The notes under the pieces were generated by a model. The model was not told the origin of the DNA. It saw only the letters and a list, made by a program, of their open reading frames with translations, and searched no databases. This document shows positions 28,099 through 36,486 of a stretch of DNA of 64,000 nucleotides, in pieces. Position 1 is the stretch's first letter. Every line of letters begins with the position of its first letter. The stretch lies in NCBI RefSeq assembly GCF_003626645.1, contig NZ_RBAM01000001.1, positions 186,001-250,000 of the forward strand, read 5' to 3'. The position numbers and the translations under genes were made by a program. This stretch comes from Streptomyces klenkii (GTDB taxonomy: Bacteria; Actinomycetota; Actinomycetes; Streptomycetales; Streptomycetaceae).

Positions 28099-29310
28099 AT
28101 GAGCACGCTCCCCGACTTCCAGGCGCTGGCCCCGGCCGGCATGGACTTCGTGGCCGACCCCTACCCCCTCTACGCCCACCTGCGCGAACAGGGACCCGTC
28201 CACCGCGTCGCCACCGAAGGCGCCGGCGACGTATGGGTGATCCTCGGCTACGACGCGGCGCGCGAGGCGCTCACCCACCCCGGGATCAGCACCGACGTGC
28301 GCCACTCCGCCCGCTGGACCAGCGACGGCGGCCAGGCCGTCGGCGGCCGCAACATGCTCCAGACCGACCCGCCCCAGCACACCCGCCTGCGCGGGATGGT
28401 CGCCGGGAGGTTCACGGCCCGGCGGATCGAAGAGCTCAGGCCGCGCATCCAGCAGATCACCGACCAGTTGCTGGACCGGATGGCCCCGCTCGGCGCCGCC
28501 GACCTCGTCGCGTCCTTCGCGCTCCCCCTGCCCATCGCCGTCATATGCGAGCTCCTGGGCGTACCCGAAGAGCACCGCGACACGTTCCACGAGTGGTCGC
28601 AGCGGATGGTCTTCGAACCCGCCACCCAGGCCGGCGCGGAGGCGGCCGCCGCCATGGCGGCCTTCCTCACCGAACTGCTCCGCTCCAAGGAAGAGCACCC
28701 CGAAGACGACCTGCTGAGCGACCTGGTGCGGGCCGAGGACGCCGACGGGCGCCGGCTGCCGACGGAGGACCTGATCGGCATGGCCTTCCTCCTCCTCGTC
28801 GCCGGCCACGAGACCACCGTCAATCTGCTGGCCAACGGCACGTACGCCCTGCTCACGCACCCCGAGCAGCTCAAGACCCTGCAAGCCGAACCCGGCCTGC
28901 TGGAAGGCGCGATCGAGGAGATGCTGCGCTACGAGGGGCCGGTGACGTCCTCCGCGTACCGGTGGACGGCGCAAGACGTCGAGATCGCCGGACAGACCAT
29001 CCCGGCGGGCGAGTCCGTCCTGATCCTGCTGGGCTCGGGCTCCCGCGACCCCGGCCGCTTCGCCGAGCCCGACCGCTTCGACATCCGCCGCCCCCGCACC
29101 GCCGGCGGCGGACACCTGGCCTTCGGCCACGGAATCCACCACTGCCTGGGCGCCCCACTGGCCCGCCTGGAGGCGGCCGTAGCCTTCCCCGCCCTCCTCG
29201 ACCGCCTCCCCGACCTCACCCTGGACACCGACCCGGCGGACGCCGCATGGCGCCCGGGCCTGATCCGCGGCCTGACGCACCTGCCGGTCCGCTACACCCC
29301 GGTGGGGTGA
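28099..29310 (+). CDS. cytochrome P450
   Basis: A 403-residue soluble bacterial P450. The I-helix oxygen-activating motif is A-G-H-E-T-T (235-240), the K-helix E-x-x-R is E-M-L-R, and the heme loop is F-G-H-G-I-H-H-C-L-G with Cys349 as the thiolate ligand. The overall type is that of actinobacterial CYP105/CYP107-like hydroxylases of secondary metabolites or xenobiotics. ATG start. No ferredoxin gene is adjacent, so redox partners must come from elsewhere. The divergent TetR gene suggests induction by a ligand, possibly the substrate. Confidence 0.92.
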   Translation: MSTLPDFQALAPAGMDFVADPYPLYAHLREQGPVHRVATEGAGDVWVILGYDAAREALTHPGISTDVRHSARWTSDGGQAVGGRNMLQTDPPQHTRLRGMVAGRFTARRIEELRPRIQQITDQLLDRMAPLGAADLVASFALPLPIAVICELLGVPEEHRDTFHEWSQRMVFEPATQAGAEAAAAMAAFLTELLRSKEEHPEDDLLSDLVRAEDADGRRLPTEDLIGMAFLLLVAGHETTVNLLANGTYALLTHPEQLKTLQAEPGLLEGAIEEMLRYEGPVTSSAYRWTAQDVEIAGQTIPAGESVLILLGSGSRDPGRFAEPDRFDIRRPRTAGGGHLAFGHGIHHCLGAPLARLEAAVAFPALLDRLPDLTLDTDPADAAWRPGLIRGLTHLPVRYTPVG

Positions 29311-29374
29311 TCGCGGCCAACGCGCGGAGTGGGCGCGCGGCGCAGCGGGGGTAAGAACACCCGGTCTTTCCCAC

Positions 29375-29420
29375 GCCCCGGGTCCGGACGCGCTACGGGG
29401 GTGCGAGTCCGGACCGGGGC
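29375..29420. terminator. strong hairpin after the P450 gene
   Basis: GCCCCGGGTCCGGAC at 29375-29389 pairs with GTCCGGACCGGGGC at 29407-29420, a 14-base stem with one bulged G. It lies 65 bases after the P450 stop and ends 26 bases before the GNAT start. It is most likely the P450 terminator. Confidence 0.75.
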
Positions 29421-29446
29421 GGTCTCCTCAGAATCCGGAGGACCCG

Positions 29447-29956
29447 GTGCAGTTGCGCAATGTGTCACCCGATGACGTAGACGCCTATGTCCGGATGCGA
29501 TGCGATCCCGTCATGATGACGGATCTCGGCGGCCCGTTGCCGCGTGAAGGCATGGCGGACAAAGTCCGGCGAGACGCCCGCCAAGCGGATGCGGACCTCG
29601 CGTGGATCAAGATGATCGTCCCGGATCCGGACACTCCTGATGTGGTGGCGGGGACGGTGACCATCTGGTCCCACGACACCGGGAACGGGCCGATCTCCGA
29701 GATCGGATGGATGGTTCTGCCGGAATTCCAAGGACGGGGACTGGGGAAGCGAGCCGTTCGTAGGCTGCTGGATCAGGCCCGGAACGAGGACCGCTGGGGC
29801 GTCGTGCACGCCTTCCCGGCAACGAGCAACGCAGCATCGAACGGCATCTGCCGTTCCGTGGGCTTCCGGTTCGCCGGAGAGCAGGAAGTCCTCTTCGCAG
29901 GCCGAACTCTCCGGACCAATCACTGGTCCATCACAGTACGGGGAGAGGCTCCCTGA
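29447..29956 (+). CDS. GNAT-family N-acetyltransferase
   Basis: A 169-residue GNAT acetyltransferase. The acetyl-CoA loop is visible as MVLPEFQGRGLGKRAVRRLLDQA, split by family signature Q-G-R-G-L-G. The later NAASNGICRSVGFRFAGEQE is the usual GNAT C-terminal core. It starts at GTG with GGAGG seven bases upstream. The 3' end overlaps the convergent hydrolase gene by 37 bases. Base composition is slightly less GC-rich than neighbours, as also seen in the adjoining DNA. The substrate is unknown. Confidence 0.85.
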   Translation: MQLRNVSPDDVDAYVRMRCDPVMMTDLGGPLPREGMADKVRRDARQADADLAWIKMIVPDPDTPDVVAGTVTIWSHDTGNGPISEIGWMVLPEFQGRGLGKRAVRRLLDQARNEDRWGVVHAFPATSNAASNGICRSVGFRFAGEQEVLFAGRTLRTNHWSITVRGEAP

Positions 29957-30804
29957 TCCGGTCCGCGGGAGAGAAAAGCAGCCACGGTCTGGGTGAAGGC
30001 GGCGGGGGCGTCGAGCCATGGGTAGTGGCCGGCGCCCGGTTGGATGGTCAGCTCGGCGTGGGGGAACAGCTTCACGATGGCCGCGGCGACATGGGGGCGG
30101 GGGCCGCTGTCCAGTTCGCCTGCGAGGAACAGCACCGGCGCGTCCAGGCGCGCGATGGCGGCGCGGGTCGCGGCGGGGTCGAAGGCGCCGGCGGAGGCGT
30201 AGATGCCGGCTGCCGGCTCATTGGTCTGTCCGGCCTCTGCCGCGGCATGCGCCTGTGCGGTGGCGTCCCAACGGCCGTAGAAGAAGGGGACGGCAGCGTC
30301 GAAGTCGGCGTCCGTGGGGGACCCGGACCAGATGGCTTCGTACGCGTCGCGGGCCGACTCGAACCACGGCTCGGACCTGCGCAAGGCGACGACCTCCCGG
30401 CGGTGCTCGCCGGTGAAGTCGACGCCGAGGGCGCGAGCGCGGGCCGTGATCAGGCTGAGCGAACGCATGCGCTGCGGGTACCGGGCCGCGTAGAGGATGG
30501 CGAGATCGCCGCTCGCCGAGTGGGCGAGGACATCGACGCGGTCCCACCCGAGGTGATCGCGGAGAGCTTCCACGTCCTCGACCTGCCGGTCACACCGGTA
30601 CGTAGCCGGATCTCCGGGGATCCCGGAACCGCCGGTCCCGCGCAGGTCGAGCATGACCAACCGGCGGTGCCTCGACAGTCCACCGAGGTCTCCGAGGTAC
30701 CCGGAGGCGCGCATCGGTCCACCGGGCAGGCAGAGCAGTGGCTCGCCTTCTCCCATGACGCGATAGGCGAGGACTGTCCCGTCGGCGGCGGTGAGTGTCG
30801 GCAT
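29920..30804 (-). CDS. alpha/beta hydrolase (proline iminopeptidase-like)
   Basis: A 294-residue alpha/beta hydrolase: LLCLPGGPMRASGYLGDLGG (oxyanion region with the GGP of proline iminopeptidases), LDLRGTGGSG, a nucleophile elbow A-H-S-A-S-G in place of the usual G-x-S-x-G, and PGAGHYPWLDAP with the catalytic His. Start at ATG 30804. Behind it lies a decayed WYL regulator on the same strand; hydrolase/WYL pairs are common in Streptomyces, so the regulator may once have controlled it. Confidence 0.82.
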   Translation of the reverse strand: MPTLTAADGTVLAYRVMGEGEPLLCLPGGPMRASGYLGDLGGLSRHRRLVMLDLRGTGGSGIPGDPATYRCDRQVEDVEALRDHLGWDRVDVLAHSASGDLAILYAARYPQRMRSLSLITARARALGVDFTGEHRREVVALRRSEPWFESARDAYEAIWSGSPTDADFDAAVPFFYGRWDATAQAHAAAEAGQTNEPAAGIYASAGAFDPAATRAAIARLDAPVLFLAGELDSGPRPHVAAAIVKLFPHAELTIQPGAGHYPWLDAPAAFTQTVAAFLSRGPDQGASPRTVMDQ

Positions 30805-30857
30805 GGCGCCATCCTCATCACCCGCCGACGGCGACAGCAAGCCGTTTGTTTCTCCGG

Positions 30858-31238
30858 TCACCGGGGCCCGGTCCCGCCCTCGTACGGCCGTGCAACGTCG
30901 TTCTCCTCGAAGAGTTCCCGGGACGTTCCCTCCCGGCCGCGGTACGACAATCGCGCGCGCTCGTCCCGCCGGCACGCGGCCGCCAGCTCCAGCAGCATGC
31001 CGGCCGTGATCTGCGGCTCGCCGTTCCTGGGGGTGTGCACGAACGCGGCGTCCATCTCGCCCGGCCGGTCCGCGATCCGCCGCGACAGGACCTGCCGCAG
31101 TTTCAGCAGCGCCGGCAGCACGGCCTGGTCGCCGCCGAGCGCGCCGCTCAGCGCGGCCTCGCACAGTGCCGCCGCGCCCGCACAGGTTTGGCGGCGCGCA
31201 GGCACGGTATGCGCGCTGACAAGGCCCACGACGGACAC
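30858..31238 (-). pseudogene. remnant of a YafY/WYL-type transcriptional regulator
   Basis: The open frame (minus strand, up to 126 residues) contains ALLKLRQVLSRRIADRPGEM followed by MLLELAAACRRDERARLSYR. This is the inter-domain linker and the first strand of the WYL domain in YafY-type regulators. The N-terminal HTH is absent, and the WYL domain stops after about 20 residues, where the frame runs into unrelated residues (ELFEENDVARP). What remains is an internal fragment with both ends gone, so I call it a pseudogene. It lies between a hydrolase gene and the gas-vesicle operon. Confidence 0.65.
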
Positions 31239-31272
31239 CGAGCGGATACCAGAACGGACACCAGAGGGCCCG

Positions 31273-31647
31273 ATGACTCCTATGACTCAGTCGAAGAAGA
31301 AGACAGCCGGCACACCCGAAGAGCCCGCCACGAAGGCCGGCGCCTCCACCGGCACCCCGACCGAGCCGCAGCGACCCACCGTCACGGCGGTGCAGGTGCT
31401 GCGCGCCGCGCACGAGCAGTTCACCGAGCTCACCGGCCTGCGCCCCGAAGGCATCAGCCGGTTCGAGAGGTCCGAGGGCGGCGGCTGGGAGCTGGAGGCC
31501 GAGGTCGTGGAGCTCGCCCGCATCCCCGAGACGATGAGCGTCATGGCGCTCTACGAACTGAGCCTGGACACCGACGGCCTGCTCACCGGCTACCGCCGCG
31601 TGCGGCGCTACGAACGGGGCCGTACGGGCCGGACCGGCTCCCGCTGA
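31273..31647 (+). CDS. gvpO: gas vesicle protein GvpO
   Basis: A 124-residue protein with a Lys/Thr/Pro-rich N-terminal tail (about 40 residues) and a GvpO domain: AHEQFTELTGLRPEGISRFE, then ELEAEVVELARIPETMSVMA, a TDGLLTGYRRVRRYERGR ending. GvpO opens actinobacterial gvp operons and is thought to be a regulator or assembly factor. Either ATG (31273 or 31282) could be used. It is followed 40 bases later by gvpA and starts the eight-gene gvpOAFGJLSK operon. Confidence 0.88.
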   Translation: MTPMTQSKKKTAGTPEEPATKAGASTGTPTEPQRPTVTAVQVLRAAHEQFTELTGLRPEGISRFERSEGGGWELEAEVVELARIPETMSVMALYELSLDTDGLLTGYRRVRRYERGRTGRTGSR

Positions 31648-31687
31648 GGCCCCGGGCGGGCTGGAAGCGAAGAGAGGAAGTTGTCCG

Positions 31688-32101
31688 ATGAGCGTAGTCC
31701 CCGCAACTCAGGGCGGGGGTGCAGGCGGCACCAGCGGCCTGTACGACGTCCTTGAGCTGGTGCTCGACCGCGGGCTGGTGATCGACGCGTTCGTGCGCGT
31801 CTCCCTGGTCGGCATCGAGATCCTGAAGATCGACGTACGGGTCGTGGTCGCGAGCGTCGACACGTACCTGCGTTTCGCCGAGGCCTGCAACCGCCTCGAC
31901 CTGGAAGCCGGCCCGCACCGCGACCCCGGCCTGCCCGACCTCGTCGGGTCGGTGACGGAGGGCGGTGCCCGCGGCAAGGCCAAGGGCGCGCTCTCCGGCG
32001 CCGCGCAGAGCGTCGCGGACGCGGTGCAGCAGGTGCGTGACCGCGGCGACGACCGCAGCAGCAGCGGTTCCCGCTCCCGCAAGAAGGAGGAGAGCGAGTG
32101 A
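31688..32101 (+). CDS. gvpA: major gas vesicle structural protein GvpA
   Basis: A 137-residue GvpA. The conserved rib-forming core is LYDVLELVLDRGLVIDAFVR followed by VSLVGIEILKIDVRVVVASV, ending near residue 75. A charged C-terminal extension of about 60 residues (Ala/Gly/Lys/Ser-rich) follows, as in other Streptomyces GvpA proteins and unlike the short cyanobacterial form. This is the shell subunit of the protein-walled gas vesicle. AGAGAGGAAG ribosome site; four-base overlap with gvpF. Confidence 0.92.
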   Translation: MSVVPATQGGGAGGTSGLYDVLELVLDRGLVIDAFVRVSLVGIEILKIDVRVVVASVDTYLRFAEACNRLDLEAGPHRDPGLPDLVGSVTEGGARGKAKGALSGAAQSVADAVQQVRDRGDDRSSSGSRSRKKEESE

Positions 32102-32820
32102 CCACCTACGTCTACGGCATCGCCCGCGGCGACCGTACCCGGCTGCCCGAAGGGCTCACCGGCATCGGCGACCCCCCGCTGCCCGTACGCGTCGTGACCG
32201 GCGCCGGCCTGTCCGCGGTCGTCAGCGACTGCCCGGCGGGCGGCGAGCTGCGGCCCAAGCGCCGCGACCTGCTCGCCCACCAGCGGGTCCTCACCGAGGC
32301 CGGCCGCCGCACCACCATCCTGCCGATGCGCTTCGGCAGCGTCTCCGACAACGACGAACAAGTGCGCACCGTGCTCACGGAACACTCCGAGCGCTACGAG
32401 GACCAACTGAGCCGGCTCGACGGACGCGTGGAGTACAACGTCAAGGCCGTGCACCACGAGGACGCCGTCCTGCACCTCGTCCTCGCCGAGAACACCGGAC
32501 TGCGCACCCTCGCCGAGGCCAACCGCGCCGACGACGGGAGCTCGTACGAACAGCGCCTGCACTTCGGCGAACTGGTCGCCCAGGCCGTCCGCGAGCGCGA
32601 GGCCCGCGACGCCGCTCTGGTGCGCCGGGCGCTGGCACCGCTGGCGGAAGGCGAACGGCCCGGGCCCGAGAGCACCGGCTGGTTCCTGAACGTCTCCTTC
32701 CTGGTCGCCGAGGACGCCGGGAGCCGGCTGCTCGCCGAGGCCGGCCGGCTCGAAAAGGAGAACCCCCGGCTGGACGTGAAGGTCCACGGCCCCCTGCCTC
32801 CGTACAGCTTCGTCGAATGA
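32098..32820 (+). CDS. gvpF: gas vesicle protein GvpF
   Basis: A 240-residue GvpF/GvpL-family protein. It opens TYVYGIARGDRTRLPEGLTG, with PKRRDLLAHQRVLTEA and TILPMRFGSVSDNDEQVR in the middle, and ends VHGPLPPYSFVE, the standard family C-terminus. GvpF is an accessory protein thought to chaperone GvpA or sit at the vesicle wall. GTG start overlapping gvpA. It is paralogous to the GvpL encoded three genes later. Confidence 0.9.
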   Translation: MTTYVYGIARGDRTRLPEGLTGIGDPPLPVRVVTGAGLSAVVSDCPAGGELRPKRRDLLAHQRVLTEAGRRTTILPMRFGSVSDNDEQVRTVLTEHSERYEDQLSRLDGRVEYNVKAVHHEDAVLHLVLAENTGLRTLAEANRADDGSSYEQRLHFGELVAQAVREREARDAALVRRALAPLAEGERPGPESTGWFLNVSFLVAEDAGSRLLAEAGRLEKENPRLDVKVHGPLPPYSFVE

Positions 32821-33038
32821 TCGGCTTCGTGGGCTGGGTGCTGCGCCGCGTCGTCACCGAGGCCGAGCGGCTGTACTACGACCCGGCCGTCGTCGGCCGC
32901 GAGCTCAAGGCGCTTGAGGAGCAGCTCATCGCCGGCCTGATCGGCGAGGAGGAGTTCGACCGCCGCGAGGACGCGCTCCTGGACCGCCTGGCGGAGACGC
33001 GGCGACGCGGCGAGGCAGGACAGGAGCGCACGGCATGA
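32817..33038 (+). CDS. gvpG: gas vesicle protein GvpG
   Basis: A 73-residue helical protein: MIGFVGWVLRRVVTEAERLY, then LEEQLIAGLIGEEEFDRRED, the GvpG signature. It is a small charged accessory factor of vesicle assembly. The start overlaps gvpF and the end overlaps gvpJ, both by four bases (ATGA). Confidence 0.88.
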   Translation: MIGFVGWVLRRVVTEAERLYYDPAVVGRELKALEEQLIAGLIGEEEFDRREDALLDRLAETRRRGEAGQERTA

Positions 33039-33415
33039 ATCCCGGACATCCCGAACACACGGCACTGACGAGGACGGGCTCAGGAATCGGCACCCGTACC
33101 GGTGCCGGCATGAGTGCGGGCCTGGGCGCCGGCAGCGGCGGTGCCGACCTCGCCGACATCCTGGAGCGCGTGCTCGACAAGGGCGTGGTGATCGCCGGAG
33201 ACATCCGCGTCAACCTGCTCGACATCGAACTCCTCACCATCAAGCTCCGGCTGGTGGTCGCCTCCGTCGACAAGGCGAAGGAAATGGGCATCGACTGGTG
33301 GGAGAGCGACCCCGCGCTGTCCTCCGGCGCCCGCCGCGGCGAACTGGGCGCCGAGAACGCCCGGCTCCGGGCGCGCGTCGCCGAACTGGAACAGCGTCAG
33401 GAGGAGACCCGGTGA
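33035..33415 (+). CDS. gvpJ: gas vesicle protein GvpJ (GvpA/J family)
   Basis: A 126-residue GvpA/J-family protein. A Gly/Thr-rich N-terminal tail (about 35 residues) precedes ADILERVLDKGVVIAGDIRV and NLLDIELLTIKLRLVVASVD. A C-terminal coiled-coil-like Glu/Arg tail follows. GvpJ-type minor shell proteins shape the conical tips. Overlaps gvpG and gvpL by four bases. The assignment J versus S follows operon order in Streptomyces. Confidence 0.85.
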   Translation: MNPGHPEHTALTRTGSGIGTRTGAGMSAGLGAGSGGADLADILERVLDKGVVIAGDIRVNLLDIELLTIKLRLVVASVDKAKEMGIDWWESDPALSSGARRGELGAENARLRARVAELEQRQEETR

Positions 33416-34257
33416 ACCACGAGGAACTGCTCTACGCCTACGCCGTCACCCGCGACGACGGCACCCCCGGCGCCGGCGACCTGGAGACGCTGACCGGCGT
33501 CGCCGGCGAATCCGTCCGCCCCGTCCGGCACCTGGGGCTGACGACCCTGGTGGGACAGGTGCCGGCCGCCGGCTTCGACGAAGCGGCCCTGCGCGCCTCC
33601 CTGGAGGACGTCGCCTGGCTGGAGAAGGCCGCCCGCGCGCACCAGAGAGTGATCGACGCGGTGAGCGCCGGCGGCGCGTGCGTCCTGCCGCTGCGGCTGG
33701 CGACCGTCTACCGCGACGAGACGGGAGTGCGCCGCATGCTGGCCGACCGGCACGCGCAGCTGGGCGCGGCCCTCGACCGGCTCGACGGCTGCGTCGAATG
33801 GGGCGTGAAGGTCCACGCGGTCGGCAGCGCCGGACAAGCCCCGGCCGCCACCGGCTCCAGCTCCGGTGCCGGCCCGCCGGCGCCGCGCGCCGCCATGTCC
33901 GGCCGCGACTACCTCCGCAGCCGCGCGGCGGCACGCCACGCGGACGAGGAGGGGGCGCGGCGCGAGGACGAGGCCGCGCGCGGCATCCACGCGGCGCTCA
34001 CCGCCCTGGCGGAGCAGACCCGGATCTACCCACCGCGGCAAGGCTCCCTCGCCGGGCCCTCCGGACGCAACGTCCTCAACGCCGCCTACCTCGTACGGCG
34101 CGAGTCCGGCGGCCGCTTCACCTCGGCCGCCGCCGGACTCGCCGGCCTGGCCCCCGAGGACGGGGTACGGCTGGAACTGACCGGGCCGTGGGCCCCGTAC
34201 TCCTTCGCCGGACAGGCTACGACCGGGCAACCCACCGCCGGGGAGGAGATACCGTGA
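33412..34257 (+). CDS. gvpL: gas vesicle protein GvpL
   Basis: A 281-residue GvpF/L-family protein: ELLYAYAVTRDDG start, ACVLPLRLATVYRDETGVRR in the middle and LTGPWAPYSFAGQ at the end. A low-complexity Ser/Gly/Ala/Pro insert lies at about 142-160. It is longer than GvpF and ends in a Thr/Gly tail. Role as accessory/wall protein is known for the family. GTG start in a four-base overlap with gvpJ. Confidence 0.88.
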   Translation: MNHEELLYAYAVTRDDGTPGAGDLETLTGVAGESVRPVRHLGLTTLVGQVPAAGFDEAALRASLEDVAWLEKAARAHQRVIDAVSAGGACVLPLRLATVYRDETGVRRMLADRHAQLGAALDRLDGCVEWGVKVHAVGSAGQAPAATGSSSGAGPPAPRAAMSGRDYLRSRAAARHADEEGARREDEAARGIHAALTALAEQTRIYPPRQGSLAGPSGRNVLNAAYLVRRESGGRFTSAAAGLAGLAPEDGVRLELTGPWAPYSFAGQATTGQPTAGEEIP

Positions 34258-34490
34258 CCGGCGACGGCCTCCTCGTCCAGCGCAGGCTCTCCCTCGTCGA
34301 CCTGCTCGACCGGCTCCTCGCGGGTGGCGTGGTGGTCGCCGGCGACCTCACCCTGCGCATCGCCGACGTCGACCTCATCCGCATCAACCTGCACGCCCTC
34401 ATCAGCAGCATCGACGACCAAGTGCCCTCACCCTGGGAGTCCTGGGAGCCCCGGGAGTCCTGGGTCTCCCGGGAGGAGGCGGGGGCGTGA
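34254..34490 (+). CDS. gvpS: gas vesicle protein GvpS (GvpA/J family)
   Basis: A 78-residue GvpA/J-family protein: LVDLLDRLLAGGVVVAGDLT, then LRIADVDLIRINLHALISSI. The shell core is almost the whole protein. Its Trp/Glu/Ser tail is short (WESWEPRESW). In the usual Streptomyces order the third GvpA-like gene is gvpS. GTG start overlapping gvpL; its stop overlaps gvpK. Confidence 0.85.
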   Translation: MTGDGLLVQRRLSLVDLLDRLLAGGVVVAGDLTLRIADVDLIRINLHALISSIDDQVPSPWESWEPRESWVSREEAGA

Positions 34491-34753
34491 CCCGCCGCAT
34501 GGAACTGGACGAGGCCACCGTCGAACGCGACCTGGCCCGGCTCGTGCTGACCGTCGTCGAACTGCTCCGCCAGCTGATGGAACGGCAGGCACTGCGCCGG
34601 GTGGAGCGTGGCGACCTCACCGACGAGCAGGAGGAACGGATCGGCCTCACCCTCATGCTGCTCGCGGAGCGCGTCGAGGAGCTGTGCCACCACTACGGCC
34701 TGGAGCCGGACGACCTCAACCTCGACCTCGGACCCCTCGGGCCGCTGCTGTAA
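34487..34753 (+). CDS. gvpK: gas vesicle protein GvpK
   Basis: An 88-residue GvpK: ERDLARLVLTVVELLRQLME, then RRVERGDLTDEQEERIGLTL and LCHHYGLEPDDLNLDLGPLG, the complete family signature. It is the last gene of the operon, with GTG start overlapping gvpS. The final 38 bases overlap the convergent flavin monooxygenase gene, leaving no room for a separate terminator. Confidence 0.9.
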   Translation: MTRRMELDEATVERDLARLVLTVVELLRQLMERQALRRVERGDLTDEQEERIGLTLMLLAERVEELCHHYGLEPDDLNLDLGPLGPLL

Positions 34754-36386
34754 CACCCGTAAGGCCGGCGAGGGCGTGCTGGAGGGCGGAGTCGCCCGGC
34801 GGGCGGTCGCGCCAGCGGGCGCCGACGTGCCCGTCGGGCCGGATGAGCAGCGCCCCTTGCGGGCCGATGCCGCAGAGGCCGAGGTGCTCAGGGGGAAGGG
34901 CCTCGACGCGCAGCGGCCATGGGGCAATGGCTTTCTGCTGCTCCCAGTGGGCCGGATCCGGGGTGAGCAGGGTGAACCACTCGCCGAACGCGTCGAGCGT
35001 GGAGCGGCTCTGCGTGAGCCAGAGGTGCGGCATGCGATGGCCCGGCCTCGCCGTGGGGACATAGTCCGTCCCTGCCCCCGCCCCTGTGTCCGTGCCCGGC
35101 GGATCGGGCGGCGCGCTGCCGTCGGTGAGGACGGCGCCGGAGTCGTACGCGACGCCGAGTACGAGACCGAGTTGCGCGAAGTACTGCTCCGACCAGGGGA
35201 GTTCGAGCTGGTCCGGCGGTGCTGCTGCGCCGGATCGGAGCTGCTCGCTGCGCCGGTTGCGCACGTCGAGCATGAGCTGGGTGTTGGCCACCGCTTGGCT
35301 GAGGGTCCGGTGGGCGACGGGCAGCCGCTCCGTTCCGTACGTGTCCAGCAGTCCCGGTCCGGCCCACCCGTGGAGAACGCCCGCCAGTTTCCAGCACAGA
35401 TTGTGCACGTCGGCGATCCCGGTGTTCATGCCCAGGCCGCCGGTGATGGGGATCGCGTGTGCGGCGTCGCCGGCCAGCAGGGCCCGGCCGTGCCGGAAGC
35501 GTTCGGCGACGAAGGCGTTCATCGTCCAGTGCTGGACCCGCACCACGTCGACGCGTACGTCCGCGCCCGGGCCGAGGGCGTGCGAGACGAGCCCGGACCA
35601 GTCCGTGTGCGCGGGGTCGTCGGGGGTGGGGACGAACCACGCCCAGCCGCCCTCGGGGTAGAGCGGGGCGAACAGCCCGTGCGTGGTGAAGTAGACGCCG
35701 GCGGGCCGTTGGGCGCACCAGAGGCCGAGATCGGCGTCGAACACGACGGTCGTGAAGGCCGCCATCGCTCCGGGGCCGGTCGTGCCGATGTCCAGCCGTT
35801 GCCGGACGGTGGAGTTCGCGCCGTCGGCGGCGAGTACGTAACGGGCGCGGACGCGGGACTCCTCGCCGCTCCGGCGGTCGAGGAGGACGGCCACGACGCT
35901 GCCGCCTTCTTCGCCTCCCCCGGCCCCTTCTCCTTCGCCTTCGGTTCCTTCTCCGTTTTCTCCTTCGATCAGGCCGACGAGCTCGACTCCGAACCGCATC
36001 GGGCCTCCTGCCGCGGCGAGCAGGGTGGGTTCCAGCCGGTCCTGCGAGGTGAGCGCGCCGATGACGGGGCTCTCGGGCACGGGCGCGTTGACCCCGACCA
36101 TCGCCGCCGTGGCGAAGTCGGGGTCACGCATGGCGTCGCGGAAGCGGACGCGGCCGTACTCCGGGGCGAACGCGGCCGCCGTGATGCCGTCGGTGAGCCC
36201 CAGACTGCGGTAGATCTCCATCGAGCGCACGTTGACCAGCCGGGCCCGGGGAAAGGGCGACAACTCGCCGTGCTTCTCGACCAGCAGCGACCGTACGCCC
36301 CAGCGCTCCAGCAGCGCCCGGGCGGTGAGCCCGACCGGCCCACCGCCGACGATCAGCACCGCCACCTCGGCGTCCGCTACGGCCAT
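34716..36386 (-). CDS. FAD-dependent aromatic monooxygenase
   Basis: A 556-residue class A flavin monooxygenase. The FAD-binding motif is VLIVGGGPVGL (N-terminus). The DG motif is YVLAADGANSTVR and the second FAD motif is GRALLAGDAAHAIPITGGLG. The C-terminal part (after about 470) resembles the thioredoxin-like domain of PgaE/phenol-hydroxylase types, reading LIRPDGHVGARWR. An acidic Gly/Glu low-complexity insert (about residues 145-170) is unusual. Such enzymes hydroxylate phenolic or polyketide substrates. Start ATG 36386. Overlaps gvpK convergently. Confidence 0.9.
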   Translation of the reverse strand: MAVADAEVAVLIVGGGPVGLTARALLERWGVRSLLVEKHGELSPFPRARLVNVRSMEIYRSLGLTDGITAAAFAPEYGRVRFRDAMRDPDFATAAMVGVNAPVPESPVIGALTSQDRLEPTLLAAAGGPMRFGVELVGLIEGENGEGTEGEGEGAGGGEEGGSVVAVLLDRRSGEESRVRARYVLAADGANSTVRQRLDIGTTGPGAMAAFTTVVFDADLGLWCAQRPAGVYFTTHGLFAPLYPEGGWAWFVPTPDDPAHTDWSGLVSHALGPGADVRVDVVRVQHWTMNAFVAERFRHGRALLAGDAAHAIPITGGLGMNTGIADVHNLCWKLAGVLHGWAGPGLLDTYGTERLPVAHRTLSQAVANTQLMLDVRNRRSEQLRSGAAAPPDQLELPWSEQYFAQLGLVLGVAYDSGAVLTDGSAPPDPPGTDTGAGAGTDYVPTARPGHRMPHLWLTQSRSTLDAFGEWFTLLTPDPAHWEQQKAIAPWPLRVEALPPEHLGLCGIGPQGALLIRPDGHVGARWRDRPPGDSALQHALAGLTGVTAAARGVRGRG

Positions 36387-36486
36387 GTCGGGCTCCTCCC
36401 GCTCGCCCCGGCCCTGCCGGGCACACGGTGACTGCCGGCCATGCGGCCCCGGGCGCCCGGCCCGCCTTACGGTGACCGGACCCGCA

